The position numbers and the translations under genes were made by a program. The notes beneath the pieces are model-generated. The model was not told the origin of the DNA, made no database searches, and worked only from the letters and a program-made list of their open reading frames with translations. Below, in pieces: positions 1-7,469 of a stretch of 64,000 bases of DNA. The DNA comes from Neorhizobium galegae bv. officinalis (GTDB lineage Bacteria > Pseudomonadota > Alphaproteobacteria > Rhizobiales > Rhizobiaceae), in the NCBI GenBank assembly GCA_000985875.1, contig CCRI01000011.1:186001-250000 (forward strand), in the 5' to 3' direction. The number at the start of each line of letters is the position of its first letter. Within the stretch, counting starts at the first letter, position 1.

Positions 1-702
1 GCGTTTGTTGGCGGCCGTCAGGCGGAAGAGATGTTCGTCGGCGCCGATCGCGCCAAGGAACGAGAATTGCAGGCTCGCCTGACCGTTCTGGACGAGGGCG
101 AAGGCGGCGTCGCGGGCAAAGCCGGGCTTGTCGCGCTCGGCCATCCAGGCGGAAATCCGGCGGGAGACGATGTCGAGCCCGTCGTCGCTGTTGGTCGCCG
201 CGTTGATCAGCCGTGTTGCCTGCGGCGTCGACCAGTGGATGGCGCCACTCGCCTTGACGGCCAGCAGGTGGCGGCCGGCGGCATCGAGCGCCACGCGGGC
301 GCTCTGGGCCGAACGGGCATTGGAGAGGTGCACGCGGATGCGGGCGCGCAGTTCGTCGATATTGATCGGCTTGGTGAGGTAGTCGACGCCGCCGGAATCG
401 AGCGCGTTGACCACATGCTCGGTCTCGGTGAGGCCGGTCATGAAGATGACCGGCACCTGGGTCACGCCGCCGTTGGTCTTGAGCTTCCGGCAGGTCTCGA
501 ACCCGTCCATGCCGGGCATCACCGCGTCGAGCAGGATGAGGTCGGGCGTGATCCGTTCGACGATGTTGAGCGCCGAGTGGCCGGTCGTGGCGATCAGCAC
601 GGAGAAGCCGGATTTTTCCAGCGCCTCGGTGAGGAAGCCCAGCGTTTCGGGGCTGTCGTCCACGAGAAGGACGATGTCGCGCGGCAGAGCAGTTTCAGCC
701 AT
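1..702 (-). CDS. Response regulator, receiver domain plus long C-terminal region (3' end outside window)
   Basis: The 234 visible codons start at an ATG (700-702) that overlaps the end of the sensor-kinase gene by 8 bases, so the two are translationally coupled and very likely form a two-component pair. The N-terminal 130 residues are a CheY-like receiver: acidic pair VDD near residue 15, phospho-acceptor Asp59 in LILLDAVMPG, the MTGL threonine switch region and the conserved lysine in LTKPIN. After it come about 100 residues without an obvious fold that mention no DNA-binding motif yet; homologous proteins often end in a LuxR-type helix-turn-helix, but that part lies beyond base 1 and cannot be checked here. 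The role is inferred from its partner kinase. Confidence 0.88.
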   Translation of the reverse strand, partial: MAETALPRDIVLLVDDSPETLGFLTEALEKSGFSVLIATTGHSALNIVERITPDLILLDAVMPGMDGFETCRKLKTNGGVTQVPVIFMTGLTETEHVVNALDSGGVDYLTKPINIDELRARIRVHLSNARSAQSARVALDAAGRHLLAVKASGAIHWSTPQATRLINAATNSDDGLDIVSRRISAWMAERDKPGFARDAAFALVQNGQASLQFSFLGAIGADEHLFRLTAANKR

Positions 703-3700
703 CACTCGTCCTTTCTGCCTCAAGGCGGCTCAGGAATTTCATATAACCGGCAAGATCGAAGGCCTGCACGTAGGTGCCGAGTTCTTCCGCGAAGGGGCGG
801 TGTTCCTCCTCCCGGGCGAGATCGGCAAGTTTTGCTTCGATACCGCGCACGTAGCCGATTTCGCCGAGCCGCAAAAGGTCCTGGACATGGTTCGTCCCCG
901 GACTTTTGATCGGTTTCTTCGGGCCGACCACGGCGGGAAGCAAGGTTTCGTTCTCATAGACCCAGACGAGGCCGAGATGGGCGGCGAGCTTGTCGGCGAG
1001 GCTGCGGATGTCCACCGGCTTGGCGATCGCGTCACTATGGCCTTCGTCGCCGGAATGCACCGCAATCCCGTCGCCGATATTGGCTGACAGCATGACGATC
1101 GGCGCCACCTGGCCGTTCTCTCGCAGCTTGGCCACGAGCTGCCAGCCGCTCATGCCGGGCATGGAGATGTCGACGAGGAAGAGGTCCGGCTTGACGCCTT
1201 CGATCAGCGTCAGGCAGTCCGGGCCGCTGTTTGCCGTCAGCACGACAAAATCCATCGGCGAGAGCACTTCGCGCATCAGGTCGCGGTGGTCCTCGTTGTC
1301 GTCGACGACGACGATGGTGCGGCGCGGGCCGGTATAGGAAACGATCTTCTTTTCGGCAGCCGGCGCCGTGTTCGGCCGCTCGATGGCGGACAGCATCAGC
1401 CGCACCTTGAAGATCGAACCTTCGCCCTTGGTGCTGGCGACCGCGATCTCGCCGCCGAGCGTGTTGGTCAAAAGCTGGGTGATGGTGAGGCCGAGACCGA
1501 GGCCGGGCATCGGCCGGATGCTCTCCGCCTCGCCGCGCTGGAAGGGTTCGTAGATGCGGCCGAGATCCTTTTCGGCAATGCCCCGGCCGGTATCGGAAAT
1601 GGTGAAGGTCGCGACCTGGCTGCGATAGGCGACATCGAATTTCACCGTGCCCTCGTCGGTGAACTTGATCGCGTTCGAGAGCAGGTTGACGAGGATCTGG
1701 CGCAGCCGTTTCTCGTCGGTACGAACATATTGCGGCAGGGAGCGGGCGCGTTCGTGTTCGAAGGTCAGGCCCTTGGCCTGCGCCTGCAGGCCGAACATCT
1801 CGACGATCTGGTCGAGGAAATCCTGGATGTTGATCTCGTTGGAATAGACCTGCAGCCGGCCGGCCTCGATCTTGGAAATGTCGAGCAGCCCGTCGATCAG
1901 GCCCGAGAGATGGTCGGCGGAGCGCTTGATGACCTTGATCGCCGACTGGCGCGGGGCGGGGATCGTCTCGTCGCGCTCGAGGATCTGGGCGTAGCCGAGC
2001 ACGGCGTTGAGCGGCGTTCGCAGTTCGTGGGAGAGGCCGACGACATAACGGCTCTTGGCGCGGTTGGCGGCTTCCGCCGTTTCCTTGGCGTCCTGAAGGG
2101 CGGCGTCGGTCTTCTTGTGGGCGGCGATTTCCTTCAAGAGCAGGGTGTTCTGGCGGGAGGATTCCTCCTCTGCCACCACCCGGCTGTCATGGGCGAGTAC
2201 GTAGAACCACGAGACGATGCCGGCGATGATGGCGAACACGAAAAAGACGATCAGCACCGTGCCGAAGATGACCTCTGCATTGACCGGCGTCGCCTGGCTG
2301 ACCTGATAGGCGATCATGCCGAGGATCGCGCCGATTGCCGAGATCGACAGCACCGCCGTCGTCGCATAACGGCCGAGGCGCGTCGTCAGCCGGGTGATGA
2401 CGCTCTCCGGCAGGAAGGAGCGGGCGACCGCGCCGACCTGGGTGTTCAGCCGCGCATGCGGCTTGCACATGTCGTGGCAGCGGCTGTCGAGCGAGCAGCA
2501 GAGCGAGCAGATCGGCGCGGCATAGGCCGGGCACCAGGCCATGTCCTCGTGCTCGAACGGATGTTCGCAGATCGAGCAGGTGATCGAGCCGACGCTTTTC
2601 CAGCTCTGGCGCGGTTTGCGGGCGAGGTAGAACTTGCCCTTGGTGGCAAAGGCGAGCGCCGGCGACAGAAGGAAGGCGATCAGCGTCACATAGGTGGCGA
2701 GCGAGGCCATCAGCGGACCGAACAGGCCGAAATGAGCGGCGAGCGCGATCGCTGCCGAGCCGAACATCGAGCCCAAGCCCACCGGGTTGATGTCGTAGAG
2801 GTGGGCGCGCTTGAACTCGATGCCCTCGGGCGACAGGCCGAGCGGCTTGTTGATCATCAGATCGGCCGAGATGGTGCAGAGCCAGGCCATGGCGATGATC
2901 GAGAAGATGCCGAGGGTGGCTTCGAGCAGCCGGTAGATGCCGAGCTCCATCAGGAGCAGCGCGATCACCACGTTGAAGACCAGCCAGACGACGCGGCCGG
3001 GATGACTGTGGGTGAGGCGGGAGAAGAAGTTCGACCAGGCGAGCGAGCCCGCATAGGCGTTCATCACGTTGATCTTCAGCTGCGAGACGACCACGAAGGC
3101 CGCCATCAGCAGCAGGGCGGCCGTATCGTTCGGGATCATGTAGCCGAAGGCCGCGAAATACATATGCGCCGGATCGGCCGCCTCGCGGATCGGCACGGCC
3201 GTCGAGAGCGTCAGCACCGCCAGGAAAGAACCCGCCAGAAGCTTCGGCACGCCGACCACCACCCAACCGGGGCCGGCGAGGAAGACGGCGAACCGGTGGC
3301 GCCATTTCTGCAGGCCCTCCGGCGGTAGGAAGCGCAGGAAGTCGACCTGTTCGCCGATCTGCGGCATCAGCGCCAGGATGACGGCGGAGGCCGCGCCGAA
3401 CTCGACGAGGTTGAAGGGGGCCGGGCCGCCGACCTGGGCGTTCGAATGGCCGATGCCGGCAAAGGCACGCCAGAGATCGAACTTCTCCCAGTCCATGAAG
3501 GCGATGAACACGAAGGGCAGGATGTTCAGCACGATCCAGAACGGCTGGGTGAGGAGCTGGAAGCGGGAGATCAGTTGCACGCCGTAGATGACCAGCGGGA
3601 TGACCACCACGGCGCTGATGATATAGCCGATCCAGGGCGGGATGCCGAAGGCGAGGTCCAGCGCGCCGGTCATGATCGAGGCCTCGATCGCAAACAGCAT

Positions 3701-4081
3701 GAAGGTGAAGCTCGCGTAGATGAGCGAGGTGATGGTCGAGCCGATGTAACCGAAGCTCGCGCCGCGGGTGAGCAGGTCGATATCGACACCGTGGCGGATC
3801 GCGTAGCGGCTGATCGGCCAGCCGATCACCAGCATGGCGATGGCGGCGGCGACGATCGCGAAAAAGGCGTTGGTGGTGCCATAGGAGAGCGTGATCGTGC
3901 CGCCGATCGCCTCCAGCGCGAGGAAGGAGATTGCGCCGATGGCGGTCTGGGAAATGCGGCTGGACGAAAACCGGCGGGCGCTCTTGGCGGTGAAACGGAG
4001 CGCGTAGTCTTCCAGCGTCTGGTTGGCGACCCAACGATTGTATTCACGCCGGACGGGAATGATGCGTTGCCGCGCTGCCAT
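695..4081 (-). CDS. Hybrid sensor histidine kinase with N-terminal NCS1 permease-like domain
   Basis: This 1128-residue membrane protein joins a solute-transporter fold to a hybrid kinase. Residues about 30-490 hold some 12 hydrophobic segments resembling NCS1 (purine/cytosine/allantoin) permeases. Residues 502-542 form a cysteine-rich linker (Cys502, 505, 517, 525, 528, 529, 535, 539) that looks metal-binding. Two more membrane segments follow (about 575-640), then a HisKA dimerisation domain with His685 in SHELRTPLN, a HATPase domain (NLLSNAIKF, DTGRGI, GLGLGL) and a receiver with Asp971 in LVDISMPG. The C-terminal 85 residues are a helical tail of unknown role. The ligand is probably a nitrogenous compound sensed through the permease-like part, which is an inference. 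The gene is followed without a gap by the response regulator. Confidence 0.9.
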   Translation of the reverse strand: MAARQRIIPVRREYNRWVANQTLEDYALRFTAKSARRFSSSRISQTAIGAISFLALEAIGGTITLSYGTTNAFFAIVAAAIAMLVIGWPISRYAIRHGVDIDLLTRGASFGYIGSTITSLIYASFTFMLFAIEASIMTGALDLAFGIPPWIGYIISAVVVIPLVIYGVQLISRFQLLTQPFWIVLNILPFVFIAFMDWEKFDLWRAFAGIGHSNAQVGGPAPFNLVEFGAASAVILALMPQIGEQVDFLRFLPPEGLQKWRHRFAVFLAGPGWVVVGVPKLLAGSFLAVLTLSTAVPIREAADPAHMYFAAFGYMIPNDTAALLLMAAFVVVSQLKINVMNAYAGSLAWSNFFSRLTHSHPGRVVWLVFNVVIALLLMELGIYRLLEATLGIFSIIAMAWLCTISADLMINKPLGLSPEGIEFKRAHLYDINPVGLGSMFGSAAIALAAHFGLFGPLMASLATYVTLIAFLLSPALAFATKGKFYLARKPRQSWKSVGSITCSICEHPFEHEDMAWCPAYAAPICSLCCSLDSRCHDMCKPHARLNTQVGAVARSFLPESVITRLTTRLGRYATTAVLSISAIGAILGMIAYQVSQATPVNAEVIFGTVLIVFFVFAIIAGIVSWFYVLAHDSRVVAEEESSRQNTLLLKEIAAHKKTDAALQDAKETAEAANRAKSRYVVGLSHELRTPLNAVLGYAQILERDETIPAPRQSAIKVIKRSADHLSGLIDGLLDISKIEAGRLQVYSNEINIQDFLDQIVEMFGLQAQAKGLTFEHERARSLPQYVRTDEKRLRQILVNLLSNAIKFTDEGTVKFDVAYRSQVATFTISDTGRGIAEKDLGRIYEPFQRGEAESIRPMPGLGLGLTITQLLTNTLGGEIAVASTKGEGSIFKVRLMLSAIERPNTAPAAEKKIVSYTGPRRTIVVVDDNEDHRDLMREVLSPMDFVVLTANSGPDCLTLIEGVKPDLFLVDISMPGMSGWQLVAKLRENGQVAPIVMLSANIGDGIAVHSGDEGHSDAIAKPVDIRSLADKLAAHLGLVWVYENETLLPAVVGPKKPIKSPGTNHVQDLLRLGEIGYVRGIEAKLADLAREEEHRPFAEELGTYVQAFDLAGYMKFLSRLEAERTSDG

Positions 4082-4201
4082 GCCTAATTTCTAGCACCTT
4101 TTGAGGGAAGACCGTCAATTGTGCACTTTCGGCTGTGGCGCGGCGTTTTGCAAGCAAAGTATGATGCGGTGCGGTAAATCCCCACCGCATCCTGGAGCCA
4201 A

Positions 4202-4933
4202 TCACATGGTACGGGTCGGGCGGATGACGATCTCGTTTGTATCCACGTCTTCCGGCTGGTCGATGACATGCAGGATGGCGCGGCCGATCGCATGGGGGGT
4301 GATCGCGATGCTGCGATAGGTCTTCATCGCGTCCGCCGCGACCGGATCGGTGATCGTGCCGGCGAGTTCTGATTCCACCACGCCCGGATAGACGCAGGTG
4401 ACGCGGATCTTGTCGTTCTCCTGGCGCAGCCCGTCGGAGATCGCCCGCACCGCGTATTTGGTGGCGCAATAGACCGCCGCGGTCGGCACCACGCCGAGGC
4501 CGCCGACGGACGAGATGTTGATGATCTGGCCAAAACCCTGGCCGTTCATGACCGGCAGGACGGCGGCGATGCCGTAGAGCACGCCGCGGATGTTCACGTC
4601 GATCATCCGGTCCCATTCCTCGACCTTCAGCGACGACATCAGCGACAGCGGCATCAGGCCGGCATTGTTGACGAGGACGTCGATGCGGCCGAATTCGGCC
4701 AGCGCAAAATCGGCGAAGGCCTGAAAGTCCTTGCGGTCGGTGACGTCGAGGCCGCGGATGCGGACGGTGCCGCCATTGGCGGCGATCTCTTCGGCCAGCG
4801 CTTCCAGCCGGTCGGTGCGGCGGGCGCCGAGCACGACCTTGGCGCCGGCGGCGGCGAGGGTACGCGCCGTACCTTTGCCGATACCGCTGCTGGCGCCGGT
4901 GATAAGAACCACTTTTTCAGTGATTTGAGTCAT
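4202..4933 (-). CDS. Short-chain dehydrogenase/reductase, SDR family
   Basis: This 243-residue cytoplasmic oxidoreductase has the classical SDR features: the TGASSGIG dinucleotide-binding motif near residue 13, the NNAG motif, the catalytic Ser in NISSVGG and the Tyr-x-x-x-Lys pair in YCATK. Length is typical of the family. The start at 4931-4933 is chosen because an AGAGGAT ribosome-binding site lies just upstream; an earlier in-frame Met at 5086 would add an arginine-rich tail unlike the family. The substrate cannot be told from sequence. It is transcribed in the same direction as the kinase gene but 120 bases separate them, so co-transcription is uncertain. Confidence 0.88.
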   Translation of the reverse strand: MTQITEKVVLITGASSGIGKGTARTLAAAGAKVVLGARRTDRLEALAEEIAANGGTVRIRGLDVTDRKDFQAFADFALAEFGRIDVLVNNAGLMPLSLMSSLKVEEWDRMIDVNIRGVLYGIAAVLPVMNGQGFGQIINISSVGGLGVVPTAAVYCATKYAVRAISDGLRQENDKIRVTCVYPGVVESELAGTITDPVAADAMKTYRSIAITPHAIGRAILHVIDQPEDVDTNEIVIRPTRTM

Positions 4934-5100
4934 GTTGCTGATCCTCTGTACGAGGCAGCGGCGGCATGCCGCTGCAGGCACGGGATCTATGCAACGGATG
5001 CCCGGCCGACCGGTATCAAGGTCCTCCGCAGTTCTTGCACGATCGTCCGAGCCTGCCTTTCGAGGCAGCGGGAAGGGTAATCGCATATGAGAGTGTGCAG

Positions 5101-5223
5101 CGGTGCGGGGAGCCCCTCCCCCTTGTGGGGAGGGGTTGGGGAGGGGTCTTCACTCCGCATTAAAACCCCTCCCGCCTGCCGGCCACCCTCCCCACAAGGG
5201 GGAGGGTTAGGGATGCCGCACCG
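5101..5223. repeat. RIME-like palindromic intergenic repeat, copy 1
   Basis: This 123-base element has terminal inverted arms CGGTGCGG and CCGCACCG and two internal GC-rich hairpins built from CCCTCCCCCTTGTGGGGAGG. Close copies occur at 18472-18593 and 54505-54626 in the opposite orientation, and a related split copy at 37403-37562. The flank AATCGCATATG at about 5080-5090 is shared with the copy near 54484, so the element may extend further. It carries no coding capacity of its own. The 346-base gap 4934-5279 contains nothing else I can identify. Confidence 0.85.
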
Positions 5224-5279
5224 TTTCGCGCCCCATAAGCGATAGCGCTGCCTAAATGGGGAGACTTTTCCAACCGCCG

Positions 5280-5876
5280 CTATTTCAAAAGCGGCCAGAG
5301 CGTTGCGACCAGCAGCAGCGCCATGACGATGTTGAACCATTTGAGCCGCACCGGATCGGACAGGAACTGCCGCAGTGCCACGCCGAAGCCGGCCCAGACG
5401 GCGACGCTCGGCAGGTTGACGACGGCGACGACGAGCGTGATCAGCACCACCGAGACGAACGGGTTTTCGGCGCTGGCATATGCTGCCATGGCGGTCAGCG
5501 CGCCGACCCAGGCCTTCGGGTTCACCCATTGGAAAGCGGCGGATTCGAGGAAGGTGAGGGGGCGGGCGGCGCTCGCGCTATCGCTGGAGACGGAGCGGGA
5601 CATGGCAATCCGCCAGGCGAGATAGAGCAGGTAGGCGCCTCCGGCGATCTTCAGCGCCAATCCAAGCGGCGGATAGGCCGTCAGCAGCGCGCCGAGACCG
5701 AAGCCGACCGCCAGCAGCACCGACGAAAAGCCGATTGTGATGCCGAGGATCTGCGGCACGGTTCGCCGGAAGCCGAAATTGGTGCCAGAGGCGAGCAGCA
5801 TGAAATTGCTCGGCCCCGGCGATACGGAGCCGACAAGCGAGAAGAGGACGATGGCAAGGATGGTGTCGTAGGTCAT
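5280..5876 (-). CDS. LysE/RhtB-family amino-acid exporter
   Basis: This 198-residue inner-membrane protein has about six hydrophobic segments and the N-terminal signature of the LysE family, SPGPSNFMLLASGTNFG near residue 19, followed by the conserved GITIG region and a late WVNPKAW motif. Length matches LysE/RhtB/RhaT exporters, which extrude amino acids or their derivatives using the proton gradient. The substrate is not readable from sequence. The gene stands alone: a repeat lies downstream and a 70-base gap separates it from the DUF488 gene upstream. Confidence 0.88.
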   Translation of the reverse strand: MTYDTILAIVLFSLVGSVSPGPSNFMLLASGTNFGFRRTVPQILGITIGFSSVLLAVGFGLGALLTAYPPLGLALKIAGGAYLLYLAWRIAMSRSVSSDSASAARPLTFLESAAFQWVNPKAWVGALTAMAAYASAENPFVSVVLITLVVAVVNLPSVAVWAGFGVALRQFLSDPVRLKWFNIVMALLLVATLWPLLK

Positions 5877-5946
5877 GGCAAGGCGCTCCCCCCGCGCGGG
5901 GAGGCTGTCACCCGGCGTTGCATAGGATCAGGTTGATCGGACTGGT

Positions 5947-6390
5947 TCAGAGATGGTGGACGCTGAGCTTGCCGCCCCATTTGCCGTTCAGGTAGTCGCA
6001 GACGAGCCGGCGGTGGCAATGATGCGGCGTGTCTTCGGAGCAGAGCAGGCAGGACCCGTCGAAGGCTTCCGGCTTCAGGTGACTTTCCACCTGACGTTCC
6101 GCCATCAGGCCCATGAAATCGTTCTGGAAAATCGTCCAGTCGCCCTTCTGCTTCTTGAAGGCGGTCATGATCTCCTCGGTCGGCGCCAGCAGCGGTTCGT
6201 GCACATAACCGGCGCCGCAGATCGTCTTCAGGAAGAAAGCGAGGTCGTCGGATTTGGCAAAACCGGCAAGCTGGGATGTGTTGTGCAGGCGCACGTCCAG
6301 GACCCGTTTGACGCCGGCCGCCTTGATGCGGCCGAAGAAATCCTCGGCGGTCGTCTTGGTGAAGCCGATCGTGGTGACATCCATGTTCAT
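5947..6390 (-). CDS. DUF488 family protein
   Basis: This 147-residue soluble protein matches the DUF488 pattern: an early TIGFTKT segment, LDVRLHNTSQLAGFAK, a central LLAPTEEI stretch and a C-terminal LLCSEDTPHHCHRRLVCDYL motif rich in Cys and His. The molecular function of DUF488 proteins is not established. A second Met two codons later is an equally good start. It is transcribed divergently from the GlxA-type regulator, and the 115-base space between them holds a perfect 14-base palindrome, so the regulator might control it. That link is an inference. Confidence 0.85.
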   Translation of the reverse strand: MNMDVTTIGFTKTTAEDFFGRIKAAGVKRVLDVRLHNTSQLAGFAKSDDLAFFLKTICGAGYVHEPLLAPTEEIMTAFKKQKGDWTIFQNDFMGLMAERQVESHLKPEAFDGSCLLCSEDTPHHCHRRLVCDYLNGKWGGKLSVHHL

Positions 6391-6471
6391 GCGTCTCTTC
6401 TTACCGCAACGGTGTCGCTCGGGCGACGTTTTTCAGGGGTGATATTCCTCCAGACAGGCCCGCCTGCCTAT

Positions 6472-6485
6472 TGTCAATATTGACA
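6472..6485. promoter_or_regulatory. 14-base perfect palindrome, candidate operator
   Basis: The sequence TGTCAATATTGACA is identical to its own reverse complement and lies 20 bases upstream of the GlxA-type regulator start, in the divergent space shared with the DUF488 gene. Dyads of this size typically bind dimeric repressors. Position close to the start codon suggests repression or autoregulation. Confidence 0.55.
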
Positions 6486-6505
6486 TTGTTGATAGTGTTC
6501 TTGCC

Positions 6506-7468
6506 ATGAAGCTGCAAGTCCTCGCCCTCGACCCCGTCTTCGATACCGGTCTCTCCACGATGCTCGACGTGTTCTCGATGGCGAACGCGTTGTCGGCCAT
6601 GCTGTCGCTCGGGGCGCCGACCTTCGACGTTTCGGTCATCGGCGTGCGCAAAAAGGTGAAGACGGCGCACGGACTTGCCGTGCCGATCTCGGGAAGCTTC
6701 GATCCGAAGGCCGGCGGCTGGCTGGTCGTGCCGGCGATCGCCTGCCAGATGCCGGACGTGCTGGTGCCGGCGCTTGACCGTCCCGAGATCCGCGATGCCG
6801 GGGCGGTGCTGCGCGAGGCGAAGGCGGCCGGAATGAACATCGCCGCGGCTTGCGTCGGCACGTTCGTTCTCGCCGAATCCGGTCTTCTCGATGGGGGAAA
6901 ATCGACGACGAGCTGGTGGCTCGCGCCGCTCTTCCGCCAGCGTTATCCGTCCGTGCAGCTGGAAGACGGGCGCATGCTGGTGAAATCCGGCGCGCTGGTG
7001 ACGGCGGGTGCCGCGCTCGGTCACATGGACATGGCGCTCTGGCTGGTGCGGCAGGTGAGCCCGGAGCTGGCCGGCCTCGTGGCGCGCTACCTCATCGTCG
7101 ACAGCCGGCCGTCCCAGTCGGCTTACGTGATCACCGACCATCTTTCGCATGCCGATCCGCTGGTGCAGCGTTTCGAGCGCTGGGCACGCGGCAGGCTTTC
7201 GGAAGGGTTCTCGCTCGACGATGCTGCCGGTGCGGTGGGCGCCAGCAAGCGGACGCTGGCGCGGCGCATGCAGCAGGTGCTCGGCAAGACGCCGCTCTCC
7301 TATTTCCAGGATCTGAGGGTCGAACGCGCCGTGCATCTCCTGAAGACCAGCGACAAGAGCCCGGACGAGATCGCCGCCCTCGTCGGTTATGCCGACGGCG
7401 TCACGCTGCGGGCCCTGCTGCGACAGAAGACCGGGCGGGGCGTGCGCGAGGTGAGGGCGGGGGGATAG
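6506..7468 (+). CDS. GlxA-family transcriptional regulator (DJ-1/PfpI plus AraC domains)
   Basis: This 320-residue protein combines an N-terminal DJ-1/PfpI-like sensor domain (about 1-190) with a C-terminal AraC-type double helix-turn-helix (about 220-315). The sensor domain keeps the nucleophile-elbow cysteine in AACVGTF near residue 116. The DNA-binding part shows FSLDDAAGAVGASKRTLARRMQ and the second-helix region DEIAALVGYADGVTLRALLRQKTGRG. GlxA-type regulators often control catabolism of nitrogenous solutes such as carnitine or glycine betaine, but the target here is unknown. It is convergent, with a one-base gap, to the trehalose-synthase-like gene. Confidence 0.9.
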   Translation: MKLQVLALDPVFDTGLSTMLDVFSMANALSAMLSLGAPTFDVSVIGVRKKVKTAHGLAVPISGSFDPKAGGWLVVPAIACQMPDVLVPALDRPEIRDAGAVLREAKAAGMNIAAACVGTFVLAESGLLDGGKSTTSWWLAPLFRQRYPSVQLEDGRMLVKSGALVTAGAALGHMDMALWLVRQVSPELAGLVARYLIVDSRPSQSAYVITDHLSHADPLVQRFERWARGRLSEGFSLDDAAGAVGASKRTLARRMQQVLGKTPLSYFQDLRVERAVHLLKTSDKSPDEIAALVGYADGVTLRALLRQKTGRGVREVRAGG

Positions 7469-7469
7469 G

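Noticed and set aside
1286..3328. Very long open frame (680 codons) on the plus strand opposite the transporter-kinase gene
   Set aside because: High GC content on the opposite strand of a real gene produces such frames; it has no recognisable domain and is rich in Arg, Asp and Gly.
2187..4034. 615-codon frame overlapping the kinase gene in another minus-strand frame
   Set aside because: Same-strand out-of-frame shadow with an Arg/Pro/His-rich composition and no domain.
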